37,142 nt of DNA from a virus, in the IMG/VR virus record IMGVR_UViG_3300009285_002699, positions 1 to 37,142 of that record; one strand, written 5' to 3'. Below the pieces are notes generated by a model, which was given only the letters and a program-made list of their open reading frames with translations, was not told the DNA's origin and did not search any database. The translations under genes were made by a program, and so were the position numbers. This document shows, piece after piece, positions 16,950 to 23,740 of this stretch. The first letter of the stretch is position 1. Each line of letters starts with the position of its first letter.

Positions 16950-17333
16950 TTAGTAGCGATCCGCGCCTGTCAAGAGCACGGAGATTTCGTCGCCGTCAGC
17001 GCCAGAGGCTTGCAAGGCCACTGCAATACGCCGTCCGTTGTCCGTTGTAGTCTCAATCATGCGCCCGGTAGAATTGCAGCGCAGAGTTTCGCCGAGCGTG
17101 ATCGTGCTGGTACCCGCAATAGCCAGGGCAACGCCCAGCATCGCCACGTCCGCCGGTTCACCCGAAGCCGGATCGTTCTGGACGATACCGATCACAACGT
17201 CGGTCGAGGCCGCCACTGAGATCACCTGCCCGGCAGTAGACGCGGCCTTGACGCCGTGATACTGTTTGGCAGCTAGGCTTGCACCGGCCACAAGGCCAAC
17301 GGGGGAAATATATTTTTGATGTACGGAAGTCAT
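16950..17333 (-). CDS. Head decoration / cement protein
   Basis: 127 residues, MTSVHQKYISPVGLVAGASLAA, small and almost all beta, like the gpD/DUF2190-type head stabilisers that trimerise on the mature capsid. GVKAASTAGQVISVAAST, DVVIGIVQND and NGRRIAVALQASGADGDEISV are typical phrases. It lies between scaffold/protease and major capsid genes, the usual place. Confidence 0.75.
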   Translation of the reverse strand: MTSVHQKYISPVGLVAGASLAAKQYHGVKAASTAGQVISVAASTDVVIGIVQNDPASGEPADVAMLGVALAIAGTSTITLGETLRCNSTGRMIETTTDNGRRIAVALQASGADGDEISVLLTGADRY

Positions 17334-17336
17334 TGA

Positions 17337-17894
17337 TTACTCCTTTTTGGCCGTCTTACGCCCAACCACCGCAAAGAGGTTGGGGTTCTCGGCTTTCACG
17401 GCTTCATAAGCCGCTACATAATCAGTATTTTCGTGTTCAGCTTGGTAAGCCTTAATCAGCGCATCCACGCCCTTAGAATCATCGGCGGGAGGCAGAGCAT
17501 CACTACCTTTCTCCCCAAGCAGCTTGGATTCGTCGATCTGCGCCGAGAGCGCGCGAAGCTGCTGGAGCGCCCAAGCACGGGTCTTTTCGGGCATCCCGGC
17601 CAGGTGGTCGATAACGGTCTCGGCATCCTCGCCAGTAACCAAGCTGGTAAATGCCGCGCCGTACTCTTCGGTCGCAAACTCGCCTCGAATTGCGGTTAAC
17701 AACTCGGCCTTAGCCCTTTCTGCTTCCATCGCCTCGATTTTCGCAGCATAATCATCGCGTTCTTTTTGCAAGGCCGTAAATTCTTCGGGTTTGATAGAAG
17801 GCTCCTCGGATTTCGGCGCGGGAGGCTTCTGGCTGAATAGCGAAACAACGCTGTCCCAAAGAGTGCGGGGAACTGCTACGGTTTCTTCTGGCAT
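17337..17894 (-). CDS. Nested scaffold protein (in-frame internal start)
   Basis: 185 residues starting MPEETVAVPRTLWDSVVSLF. ATG 17894 is in frame with the protease gene and has an excellent AAAAGGAG site (17901-17908) six bases before it. The product is the coiled-coil scaffold alone, ending FAVVGRKTAKKE. Mu I/Z and lambda C/Nu3 use the same nesting to make excess scaffold relative to protease. Confidence 0.75.
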   Translation of the reverse strand: MPEETVAVPRTLWDSVVSLFSQKPPAPKSEEPSIKPEEFTALQKERDDYAAKIEAMEAERAKAELLTAIRGEFATEEYGAAFTSLVTGEDAETVIDHLAGMPEKTRAWALQQLRALSAQIDESKLLGEKGSDALPPADDSKGVDALIKAYQAEHENTDYVAAYEAVKAENPNLFAVVGRKTAKKE

Positions 17895-18494
17895 CTCTAA
17901 CTCCTTTTCTTTATGTGTATAAATCGCTGCCGCCTCACCAAGATAGGGCGTATGCAACAGCGCCATTCCTAAAATAATCGGCGGCTCAACTTTCGATCCG
18001 TCCGGCATCTCCATCGGTTCATCCCAAATTACTTCGGGAGAGTGATAGCGATAATCGCCCTCGTCGAAAGCAAGTCTCCCCTTTGGGGTGGTTTCGGTTA
18101 AGGCATAAACGCCATCATCTCGAACTTCCAGGCCAATGATGTGTCCGCCAGCAGGGGCTTCGTCTGCGTGACTCCCCAGCTTGATTGGGGGTTTGAAATT
18201 CGGCAACCTGAACCGGGACGCTAATGCAGGGGTGATATTGCGGGTTACGCCGCCGCGCTTAAGCTCCCCGAACGGGAACAGCCGCACTGCCTCCCCCGGC
18301 GTTACGTTGACATAGCTTTCATTGGAGATAAAAACCTGTTCGGTGGTCATGTTCTCCCTTGCGTGCATCGCCGCAATTTGAGCGCCTGCCGCTTCTGGCG
18401 TGGCGTGGCAGCCCATCTTCTGGTCGGTTCCTTTTTTGAACACGCCATGAGGCTTGTCTTCTGGGCATCCTTCTTTGCGGGTTTCGTATGGCAT
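17337..18494 (-). CDS. Prohead protease (Mu gpI-like) with C-terminal scaffold
   Basis: 385 residues. N-terminus: a short Cys/His phage module (CPEDKPHGVFKKG...MGCHATPEAAGAQ, about 9-40). Residues ~50-190 are the Mu gpI-like protease (KLGSHADEAPAGGHIIGLEVRDDG; YRYHSPEVIWDE; LLHTPYLGEAAA). The rest is a charged coiled-coil scaffold (about 240-385). The annotated ATG has no ribosome site and stands three bases after a terminator T-run; ATG at residue 49 (AAGGGAG upstream) is an alternative start, though the Cys/His module argues for the long form. Confidence 0.8.
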   Translation of the reverse strand: MPYETRKEGCPEDKPHGVFKKGTDQKMGCHATPEAAGAQIAAMHARENMTTEQVFISNESYVNVTPGEAVRLFPFGELKRGGVTRNITPALASRFRLPNFKPPIKLGSHADEAPAGGHIIGLEVRDDGVYALTETTPKGRLAFDEGDYRYHSPEVIWDEPMEMPDGSKVEPPIILGMALLHTPYLGEAAAIYTHKEKELEMPEETVAVPRTLWDSVVSLFSQKPPAPKSEEPSIKPEEFTALQKERDDYAAKIEAMEAERAKAELLTAIRGEFATEEYGAAFTSLVTGEDAETVIDHLAGMPEKTRAWALQQLRALSAQIDESKLLGEKGSDALPPADDSKGVDALIKAYQAEHENTDYVAAYEAVKAENPNLFAVVGRKTAKKE

Positions 18495-18497
18495 AAT

Positions 18498-18525
18498 AAA
18501 AAAGCGCCTGGTTTTTCCAGGCGCT
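18498..18525 (-). terminator. Intrinsic terminator/attenuator before the capsid operon
   Basis: A perfect 9-bp GC-rich stem (18503-18511 with 18517-18525) with a five-base loop, followed on the minus strand by a run of T (18503-18498). It lies about 50 bases downstream of a strong promoter and ends three bases before ATG 18494, so it probably attenuates that transcript rather than only ending the upstream one. Confidence 0.75.
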
Positions 18526-18578
18526 CTTGACGCTCAATAGGAAGACACGGGCGCTCAGTGGCGCGCAGGTCTACATAA

Positions 18579-18608
18579 AGTATAAACGATTGTTTAGTAA
18601 GTTGTCAA
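18579..18608 (-). promoter_or_regulatory. Strong sigma-70-type promoter for the capsid/tail genes
   Basis: On the minus strand TTGACA (18603-18608), an 18-base spacer and TATACT (18579-18584). The transcript would start near 18572 and pass through the terminator-like hairpin before the protease gene. The 18495-18668 interval has no gene apart from this control region. Confidence 0.75.
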
Positions 18609-18668
18609 GCTAAATCCGGCATATTTATAATACCTACCAAGTCGCGTTCCTGCCCCAATGACTCTATT

Positions 18669-18911
18669 TCACTTAGAGTGTCGGCCAGCCAGTTTTCCCC
18701 TGCTTCGCCACCATGCTCGAATAACATAGAATAGCCACCCCAAAATACCCAAAATCAATATTGTCGAGCCAACAAGGTATATTGTAAAGTAAACTCCCTC
18801 GCTCCAGTTTGGATGATTGCCCCTCAAGTTAAAGGGGTCAAAGGCAAAGGCAAGCAACGAAGCTATAACGGTTAGCCCCAGGATGATTAATTCTTTACGC
18901 AACTTCATCAT
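18669..18911 (-). CDS. Small two-segment membrane protein (holin-like?)
   Basis: 80 residues, MMKLRKELIILGLTVIASLLAF... Hydrophobic segments at about 8-25 and 41-65 (VYFTIYLVGSTILILGILGWL), with a positively charged C-terminus (RAWWRSRGKLAGRHSK). AAGGAG lies before ATG 18911. Charge and topology fit a holin, but no lysis gene is adjacent, so this is only a guess. Confidence 0.6.
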   Translation of the reverse strand: MMKLRKELIILGLTVIASLLAFAFDPFNLRGNHPNWSEGVYFTIYLVGSTILILGILGWLFYVIRAWWRSRGKLAGRHSK

Positions 18912-18960
18912 TAACTCTCCTTACCAATCGTGAGTACCCTGTCTGAAGGTCTGCATGGTA

Positions 18961-19053
18961 TTATTCTATCCCAACACCTACAATGAGGGAATACTCGCCA
19001 AACGAAATCTCTACCGCCGCCCAATCTACAGAATATTCTAAGTGAAAACTCAT
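18961..19053 (-). CDS. 30-residue small protein coupled to the Com-like gene
   Basis: Starts with ATG 19053 overlapping the Com-like TGA (ATGA) behind a GAGGAGC site. The product begins MSFHLEYSVDWAAVEISF and ends LIVGVGIE. In phage Mu the gene coupled behind com is mom; this product is far too short to be Mom and shows no resemblance. Real translation is likely from the coupling and ribosome site; function unknown. Confidence 0.45.
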   Translation of the reverse strand: MSFHLEYSVDWAAVEISFGEYSLIVGVGIE

Positions 19054-19226
19054 TTTTGCTCCTCTAATTCAGCTATCTCAAACACCGATATTTTACCACA
19101 TCTCGGACATCTAATCTGTATATGCCCGTCTTTTGGCAGATGTCCACGAAACAATAACCGCCCGCAACTGCGGCAGCGAAAGTCGTAATGTCGGATTGCT
19201 TGTTTCGTGGACTGTTGCGCTGTCAT
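19050..19226 (-). CDS. Com-like zinc-finger protein
   Basis: 58 residues: MTAQQSTKQAIRHYDFRCRS..., with two zinc-binding pairs, FRCRSCGRLLFRG (about 16-28) and IQIRCPRCGKIS (about 36-47). The RCxxCxxLLF...IxIRCPRCG layout is that of the Mu Com family, an RNA-binding protein that opens the mom ribosome site in Mu. Its ATG overlaps the preceding TGA (ATGA at 19226), and its own TGA overlaps the next start. Here it may control a translation-masked gene elsewhere; inference. Confidence 0.75.
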   Translation of the reverse strand: MTAQQSTKQAIRHYDFRCRSCGRLLFRGHLPKDGHIQIRCPRCGKISVFEIAELEEQK

Positions 19227-19684
19227 GCGCCGCGGCCCTCGATGAACTCAACCATCTTCTCCACGGCCTTGTCGAACAACTCCATGATCTTCTGGTAGGA
19301 CAGCCCAATCACTTGTTCAAGCCGCCACCAATATTGCGACATGAATTGTGATTGCTGCCCTCGCTCCCCAATTACATAGGGAGCATAATTGAGATTGGTT
19401 CCGAAATGTCCCTCCTGGACATTCGCCCCTAGCTGGCGCACCTCGAAAATGTCCGGCTGCCCCAGCTTTTGTCCCGATTGGCTGACGCCGAGCGTCCTTC
19501 CCATAGTTCCTGTTCGATTATAGGTGCTTGTGGCCGGTGCTGGCACATAGGGGGGCACATTCTCCCAGAATACGAATAGGGACGCCTTTATCGTTTCGGC
19601 AATTACCGCGATAAATTTGCGGGGAGCTTGTTTCATGCGCTCCTGGATCTCTTCCAAATTGCGGATTTCGACGATCTTAGGCAT
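19223..19684 (-). CDS. HK97 gp10-like / minor head-tail protein
   Basis: 153 residues, MPKIVEIRNLEEIQERMKQAPRKF..., then YVPAPATSTYNRTGTMGRTLG (about 46-66) and GTNLNYAPYVIGERGQQSQFM (about 95-115). The sequence of a helix, a 'tgTGxLr.s' strand and 'YApyVE.G' resembles HK97 gp10-type and phage virion-morphogenesis proteins. It ends in a long helix. Located right after the MuF cluster. Confidence 0.65.
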   Translation of the reverse strand: MPKIVEIRNLEEIQERMKQAPRKFIAVIAETIKASLFVFWENVPPYVPAPATSTYNRTGTMGRTLGVSQSGQKLGQPDIFEVRQLGANVQEGHFGTNLNYAPYVIGERGQQSQFMSQYWWRLEQVIGLSYQKIMELFDKAVEKMVEFIEGRGA

Positions 19685-19686
19685 CG

Positions 19687-19986
19687 CTAAGCCCGCTCAA
19701 CATAACCCTTCCCCATACAGGTATAGCAAGTTTCCAATCCATGCCTGTGTAATGCCATAGGAGGCGAACCGGTACTAGAATACCCTATTTCCATCCCCCG
19801 TCCCTTGCTGTTCCAATATTTAATAAACTCTTCGCCTCTTCCCTTGCCCCCGCAAGTTGGGCAGGGCATCATGGTTTGCTGGAAAATCAAGTCCGATCCC
19901 TCTAACCTGTCCTGCATCATTTCACGCAAAACGTTATCCGCCTCTTCTTCAATCTTGTTTTCTATTAATCCACGCAGGAATTTCAT
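19687..19986 (-). CDS. Small protein with DnaJ-like CxxCxGxG zinc motifs
   Basis: 99 residues. Two motifs, CPTCGGKGRGEEF (about 42-54) and CYTCMGKGYVERA (about 87-99), are the paired CxxCxGxG units of DnaJ-type zinc fingers, separated by about 35 residues and preceded by a charged helix (LIENKIEEEADNVLREMM). It could be a chaperone-like or Zn-structural head protein. Follows the 71-residue gene by an overlapping stop/start at 19986. Confidence 0.6.
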   Translation of the reverse strand: MKFLRGLIENKIEEEADNVLREMMQDRLEGSDLIFQQTMMPCPTCGGKGRGEEFIKYWNSKGRGMEIGYSSTGSPPMALHRHGLETCYTCMGKGYVERA

Positions 19987-20201
19987 TACGATTTCCTTTC
20001 TTCAAAAAACTTCACGAATTCATCGGGGACTGGTTCTTCTTTGGTATTCTTTAAACCCCCGCGTGATTTCTTTAGCGCCAGAGCATATTCTTTTAGGGCA
20101 TCTTCTGCCGCCTCTCTAAGTAAAGGAATATCGGACACCCAAATTATTAACATAGTCTCAAGCATTATGATCTTTTGGGCCAGTAAAGCAAAGTAGTTCA
20201 T
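19986..20201 (-). CDS. Small helical protein after the MuF gene
   Basis: 71 residues, MNYFALLAQKIIMLETMLII... to EFVKFFEERKS. ATG 20201 overlaps the MuF TGA (ATGA), which decides this start over an in-frame ATG at 20276 located inside MuF. Hydrophobic N-terminal helix, then charged helices. Unrecognised. Confidence 0.55.
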   Translation of the reverse strand: MNYFALLAQKIIMLETMLIIWVSDIPLLREAAEDALKEYALALKKSRGGLKNTKEEPVPDEFVKFFEERKS

Positions 20202-21652
20202 GGTGCCGCCAATATCCTTTCTAGCCGCTCCTCGAAGCGGGCAATTGAGACTACGGGCAAAAGCCGGCACCGGCAATTGTGGGTTATAATATTATTGGCA
20301 AAAAACATTCCGCTATCCGTTTGGAGATTGTAAACATGACCAGAAAAATACTCGTTCCTAATCTCGATGATTTGCTCCGCCGCTATGTGGCCGGGGAGTC
20401 CGAAAATGCTTTGGCTAAGGAATCGGGCATCAACCGCTTCACCTTCCGCACCCGGTTGGTGGAGGCCGGAATAATCCCGCGTAGTCAATCCGAGGCCGAG
20501 TTGATTAAGTGGTCTAGGATGTCCGCAAGGAAACGTGCTACCCAAGTCGCTGCCGCCCATGAAGCCGCCCGTGGGCGTAAAGTCTCTTTCGCCGAAAAGT
20601 GCCGAAGGGCCAAGGCTATTGAGGGAAGCAAAACCCATAGTGTCTCTGACAATGAGATTGTTTTGGGCAATTGGTTGCGTGGCATGGGATATGCCCCAAT
20701 TCATAATCTCGCGGTTGGGCCTTATAACTGTGATCTCGGAATTAGCGCCGTCGCCGTGGAAGTCTGGGGTGGAGGTTGGCACCCGAAACCCAATGAGGCC
20801 GATAGATTCAAATACATTCTCGATGCGGGGCATCATATTATGATTGTTGATCTGGAACAACGCAGATTCCCTTTGTCCCGCAAGGTTCTCCAACACATCA
20901 TCGCCCTGATTGAGTTTGCTGGCAGCAATCCAACCATTACGCGTGAGTATCGGATGGTTCGGGGTAACGGCGAGTTCGTTTTTCGCCGTCTTAATGATAA
21001 TAATATCTCCCTCATACCACCGTTTACTAGCCGCCGCAATCCCGCCAATGGGCAATACCAACGAGTTCCCAGGTAAACAGTTTACATGTGCTGGGGGGCC
21101 TGCCTTCGGTTCCCATTCCCCTAGACCTCCTGCGCCAGGAATCGGAATAAACCAATTGCCCTCTAACGCAACTATCGTATTATCTAAAGGGGCGCAAATC
21201 GGACAAACCAACTCGTCCCGCGCCGTCATCCACCGCTTCTCGCCTACTACCCCCGAACTTGCCCACATCATCTGATTACCTTGCGAGTAAATACGGGTCA
21301 CTTCCGTTGTGGCAATCGTGGATACTCGCTGTTCGCCAAAGATTGGGATAAGCCGCGCCTCTAGCGCCGGAAGCGCCGCGCCCTCGCGTATCCAGGCCTC
21401 GATAGCGCGCATCACCTGCTTGCGAGTAGTCTCGCTAATGCCGAAGATAGTATTGAGTCGATAGAGATTAAGATACTCGATAGCCGCCGTGTTGAAAACA
21501 TCCCAGCTTATGAGCAGACGAGCTTCGGGAGGCAGCGTGTTTATTCCGCTCTCGCCTCCGGCCAGGAGGGTAAGGACTACAATCTCAATGATGTCCCGCC
21601 AGAGATTGCGCTCCTCTTCGTTCCAGAATTCCTGTTCGTAGAGATTAGCCAT
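20198..21652 (-). CDS. MuF-type minor head protein interrupted by an intein
   Basis: 484 residues as translated. Residues 1-191 plus 460-484 are a MuF/SPP1 gp7-like head protein: VSTIATTEVTRIYSQGNQ (about 110-127), RWMTARDELVCPICAPLDN (140-158), and the zinc-like end PPAHVN|CRCRLLPV, into which the intein is inserted exactly between Asn191 and the next Cys. The spliced host protein would be 216 residues. MuF proteins sit at the portal inside the head and are needed for DNA ejection or head formation, so splicing is required for function. Follows the portal gene and a short zinc-like ORF by overlapping ends. Confidence 0.9.
   Translation of the reverse strand: MANLYEQEFWNEEERNLWRDIIEIVVLTLLAGGESGINTLPPEARLLISWDVFNTAAIEYLNLYRLNTIFGISETTRKQVMRAIEAWIREGAALPALEARLIPIFGEQRVSTIATTEVTRIYSQGNQMMWASSGVVGEKRWMTARDELVCPICAPLDNTIVALEGNWFIPIPGAGGLGEWEPKAGPPAHVNCLPGNSLVLPIGGIAAASKRWYEGDIIIIKTAKNELAVTPNHPILTRNGWIAASKLNQGDDVLENLAGQRESALFQINNHNMMPRIENVFESIGLIGFRVPTSTPDFHGDGANSEITVIRPNREIMNWGISHATQPIAQNNLIVRDTMGFASLNSLGPSALFGERDFTPTGGFMGGSDLGSTFPCGHPRPLNQLGLGLTTRDYSGLHQPGAEGEAVDARFLSQSIFGLPGHIAAEQIIEIRNEYFSGHVYNLQTDSGMFFANNIITHNCRCRLLPVVSIARFEERLERILAAP
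20276..21079 (-). mobile_element. Intein in the MuF gene (268 residues, apparently complete)
   Basis: Spans MuF residues 192-459. Block A: Cys192 then LPGNSLVLP. Block B: ELAVTPNHPILTRNGW (226-241) with the TxxH pair Thr230 and His233. A central domain with the phage-intein phrase PDFHGDG (297-302). Block F/G: GHVYNLQTDSGMFFANN (438-454) and IITHN ending His458-Asn459, with Cys460 as the +1 nucleophile. All splice-catalytic residues are present, so it should be active. No endonuclease domain is encoded in its own frame; the endonuclease gene lies antisense within it. Confidence 0.9.
20336..21076 (+). CDS. Vsr-like homing endonuclease, antisense inside the intein
   Basis: 246 residues from ATG 20336, behind a GGAG site (20322-20325). 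The N-terminus holds a helix-turn-helix (LDDLLRRYVAGESENALAKE, then SGINRFTFRTRL, about 10-41). The C-terminal half is the Vsr/EDxHD-type nuclease seen in homing enzymes: AVGPYNCDLGISAVAVEVWG (126-145) followed by GGWH (146-149), with Asp133, Glu142 and His149 in the expected places, then a DAGHHIMIV strand and an EYRMVRGNGEF region. The gene ends at 21076, opposite codon 2 of the intein. It would cut intein-less MuF alleles; that role is inferred from family and placement. Confidence 0.85.
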   Translation: MTRKILVPNLDDLLRRYVAGESENALAKESGINRFTFRTRLVEAGIIPRSQSEAELIKWSRMSARKRATQVAAAHEAARGRKVSFAEKCRRAKAIEGSKTHSVSDNEIVLGNWLRGMGYAPIHNLAVGPYNCDLGISAVAVEVWGGGWHPKPNEADRFKYILDAGHHIMIVDLEQRRFPLSRKVLQHIIALIEFAGSNPTITREYRMVRGNGEFVFRRLNDNNISLIPPFTSRRNPANGQYQRVPR

Positions 21653-21848
21653 CCTTGCCTAAAAAGTCGGCCCCATCAACTAATACTAAAGGTAATATAT
21701 CCCCTTTGACATTGCAGGGCCACACTGGTATATAAGGCTTGAAATGAGAGATACAATCATCCCCATGATCTTCGGGATACCACGGCGAATCGGGTTGGAG
21801 AATTGCCCCACATCCCAGACATTTATGAAAAGGGTATTTATCATCCAC
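21645..21848 (-). CDS. Small Cys-containing protein between portal and MuF
   Basis: 67 residues, MDDKYPFHKCLGCGAILQ..., with CLGC, a later Cys at DDCISHF and one at WPCN, suggesting a zinc site. It overlaps the portal stop and the MuF start by eight bases each, so it is genuinely translated. Function unknown. Confidence 0.6.
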   Translation of the reverse strand: MDDKYPFHKCLGCGAILQPDSPWYPEDHGDDCISHFKPYIPVWPCNVKGDILPLVLVDGADFLGKDG

Positions 21849-23280
21849 TTCTCAATCCTTTCGCTGCCGCGATAATCCGGCGGCTCTGCTCGTTGAAAAA
21901 CCGCTTGAATCCAGACGCCCACTTGCCCTCCCATTCCCGCCGCTCATCATCATCAGGACTTGCGCCAACCGCGTAACGTTCCGCCCAGACATCGACGTCA
22001 AATTCGCCCTGTGGTTTTCCGTTCTGCTTCTGGAAAGCCTGATTCCGTATCTGCTCCTTTTCCATCTCCTGCTGACGCTTTTCCTCCCTTGCTGCCCGAA
22101 TTGCCTCTACGTCCAGTTTGGGCAACCCAAATGCTCCACGTAGCCAGACCTCATCCTCCTCTGTCCACGTAAGTTGCGGGGCGAGTCTCTGGATAGACTC
22201 GGATACGACATTGGCGTCTATATCCCCGGCGGGGGAATGCTCAAGTCGTAGCCCATCAGCCTCTAGGCCATTCAAGCGCATAAGCCGCGGCAGGGCAATT
22301 TTGGTAATAGTCTCCGAAACGATGTCTGCGATAACGTTCACCGACATGTTGAACAAGTCAGTTTGGTCGCGGCTCAGGCTTAGTGCCCCCACTCTGTCCA
22401 TGCCTAGCATCAGAAATTGTGCAAGCACAGACATGAGTATCCGCTTCTCGTAGCGGTTAATAATAGCGTCGACGTCGAACTGTTTGCTTCCACCTGCCGA
22501 AAGCAATTCCAGTGTCCACCCAGGCGGGAGGGCAACGCCAGCTTGCTCGTCGTTGCGAATATTGCGGACGAGGCGCACAGCACGTCCATAATCAGTGGTT
22601 TCGCTGTCTGTTTCAGTGGGGTCGGCACCCTCGGGAAGAGTAATCACGGGCAACCCCGCCACATCACGCTCGACTCCGATACCCTCAAGCATCTGGAAGT
22701 TTTTTACAAAATAATATGAGGTATACGCCGTGCGCAGAATACTGCGCCCTTCGGGATTATTGCGTTCCACACGCGCCCGATAAATAACAAGTTTCTCAAT
22801 GGGCAGGAATACACCCTTGATCGCCGTTGTGGTGCGCTGCCAAAAGCCCTCCATTCCCCCAGCCTCATCCAGTTCCCAGCGCCATATCGTATCCTGGCCG
22901 CGAAGAGCCAGCTTGCGCCACAGTATCCGACTACCATCGCGCTTATAAACAATCTCAAAGGGAGAGAAGCCGAAGGGGAGGAAAGTCAACGCTTCGATGA
23001 TATGGTCGTTCCAGGAGTTGCTCATGTTCTCGCGGCTATCATTCAGAATTTCAAGCCGCGGGTCATTTTCACCGTTTTCGCTGGTGAACTGCCACTCCAC
23101 AGAACGGACGGCTTGTTCGATTGCCATGAGCATCGCACCAACGACGGGGGAGTTTAGGCGCATTTCTTCGTAACGCTTGTAAGCCTCCTGCCCTCGAAGT
23201 TCTCGGAGGAAATCCTGCTGGATGATACCGGCCCATTGTGTCAGGCCACTGGAACCAAGTTCGGTAAAGTTATTTGGCAT
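21841..23280 (-). CDS. Portal protein (Mu gp29/DUF935-like)
   Basis: 479 residues from ATG 23280, chosen because AAAGGAA precedes it; the longer reading from 23310 would add ten residues inside the previous gene. Features: LNSPVVGAMLMAIEQAVRSVEWQF (about 43-66), LPFGFSPFEIVYK (about 101-113) and the late EGRSILRTAYTSYYFVKNFQ (about 177-196) are characteristic of the portal family related to Mu gp29. A charged C-terminal tail follows. It forms the dodecameric head vertex through which DNA enters. Confidence 0.85.
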   Translation of the reverse strand: MPNNFTELGSSGLTQWAGIIQQDFLRELRGQEAYKRYEEMRLNSPVVGAMLMAIEQAVRSVEWQFTSENGENDPRLEILNDSRENMSNSWNDHIIEALTFLPFGFSPFEIVYKRDGSRILWRKLALRGQDTIWRWELDEAGGMEGFWQRTTTAIKGVFLPIEKLVIYRARVERNNPEGRSILRTAYTSYYFVKNFQMLEGIGVERDVAGLPVITLPEGADPTETDSETTDYGRAVRLVRNIRNDEQAGVALPPGWTLELLSAGGSKQFDVDAIINRYEKRILMSVLAQFLMLGMDRVGALSLSRDQTDLFNMSVNVIADIVSETITKIALPRLMRLNGLEADGLRLEHSPAGDIDANVVSESIQRLAPQLTWTEEDEVWLRGAFGLPKLDVEAIRAAREEKRQQEMEKEQIRNQAFQKQNGKPQGEFDVDVWAERYAVGASPDDDERREWEGKWASGFKRFFNEQSRRIIAAAKGLRSG

Positions 23281-23491
23281 CTTTGTTTCCTTTATCAATA
23301 ATGAGAACATGTTCTCCCACTAATACTCCATTCCTATAAACCCCCGAAAAATAACCGCCAATAGTCCCATCTTTTCGCCGCCACAGTTGCATTGAATCCC
23401 AAGCGATTGCCTCATTTGCGGTTTCTATCATCTCCCCAAGCAATTCCATACCATCGGCACTAAATACTATAGTGGCTTCTTTAGCTCCCAT
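23270..23491 (-). CDS. Small hypothetical protein between terminase and portal
   Basis: 73 residues, MGAKEATIVFSADGMELLG..., mixed alpha/beta with FSGVYRNGVLVGEHVLII. No family recognised. Overlaps the portal start by 11 bases. Confidence 0.55.
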   Translation of the reverse strand: MGAKEATIVFSADGMELLGEMIETANEAIAWDSMQLWRRKDGTIGGYFSGVYRNGVLVGEHVLIIDKGNKDAK

Positions 23492-23573
23492 ATTCGTCCT
23501 CCTCTATTTCGGGATAGGGAAGCTCAATAGGAATAATGGATGTGGAGTTGGGATTAATCAATGTCTCTTCCAT
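23481..23573 (-). CDS. 30-residue possible small protein
   Basis: Starts MEETLINPNSTSIIPIELPY and ends EEDEYGS. It has a GGGGGG-type purine-rich ribosome site before ATG 23573, overlaps its neighbours at both ends, and shares the 11-base start context AGCCGATGGAA with the 60-residue gene. Acidic and proline-containing. Probably translated but weakly supported. Confidence 0.4.
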   Translation of the reverse strand: MEETLINPNSTSIIPIELPYPEIEEDEYGS

Positions 23574-23740
23574 CGGCTGCCCCCCCAGCTTTTTTCTAGA
23601 GAAAATGCCCATAATGCTATTCCACCCATAACCAATAGCGACGCCCCGAAAGCATCTCGCCCCGCTATTGCGAACCAAAGACCACATAAAACAAATATAG
23701 AGCCTAAGGCAAAGATTATCAATCTCAGTACCGTTTCCAT
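23558..23740 (-). CDS. Small two-segment membrane protein
   Basis: 60 residues, METVLRLIIFALGSIFVLCG, with hydrophobic segments at about 5-24 and 31-47 and a basic end SWGGSRWKRH. It starts 15 bases inside the large terminase gene; that terminase itself ends GGSRWKRY, so the overlapped end shows the same phrase in a shared DNA context. Holin-like size, but no lysis enzyme is nearby. Confidence 0.55.
   Translation of the reverse strand: METVLRLIIFALGSIFVLCGLWFAIAGRDAFGASLLVMGGIALWAFSLEKSWGGSRWKRH

Noticed and set aside
20285-20290. TATAAT upstream of the antisense nuclease as its promoter
   Set aside because: The bases also encode the conserved intein splice motif, and there is no -35 at a suitable distance; not called as a promoter.
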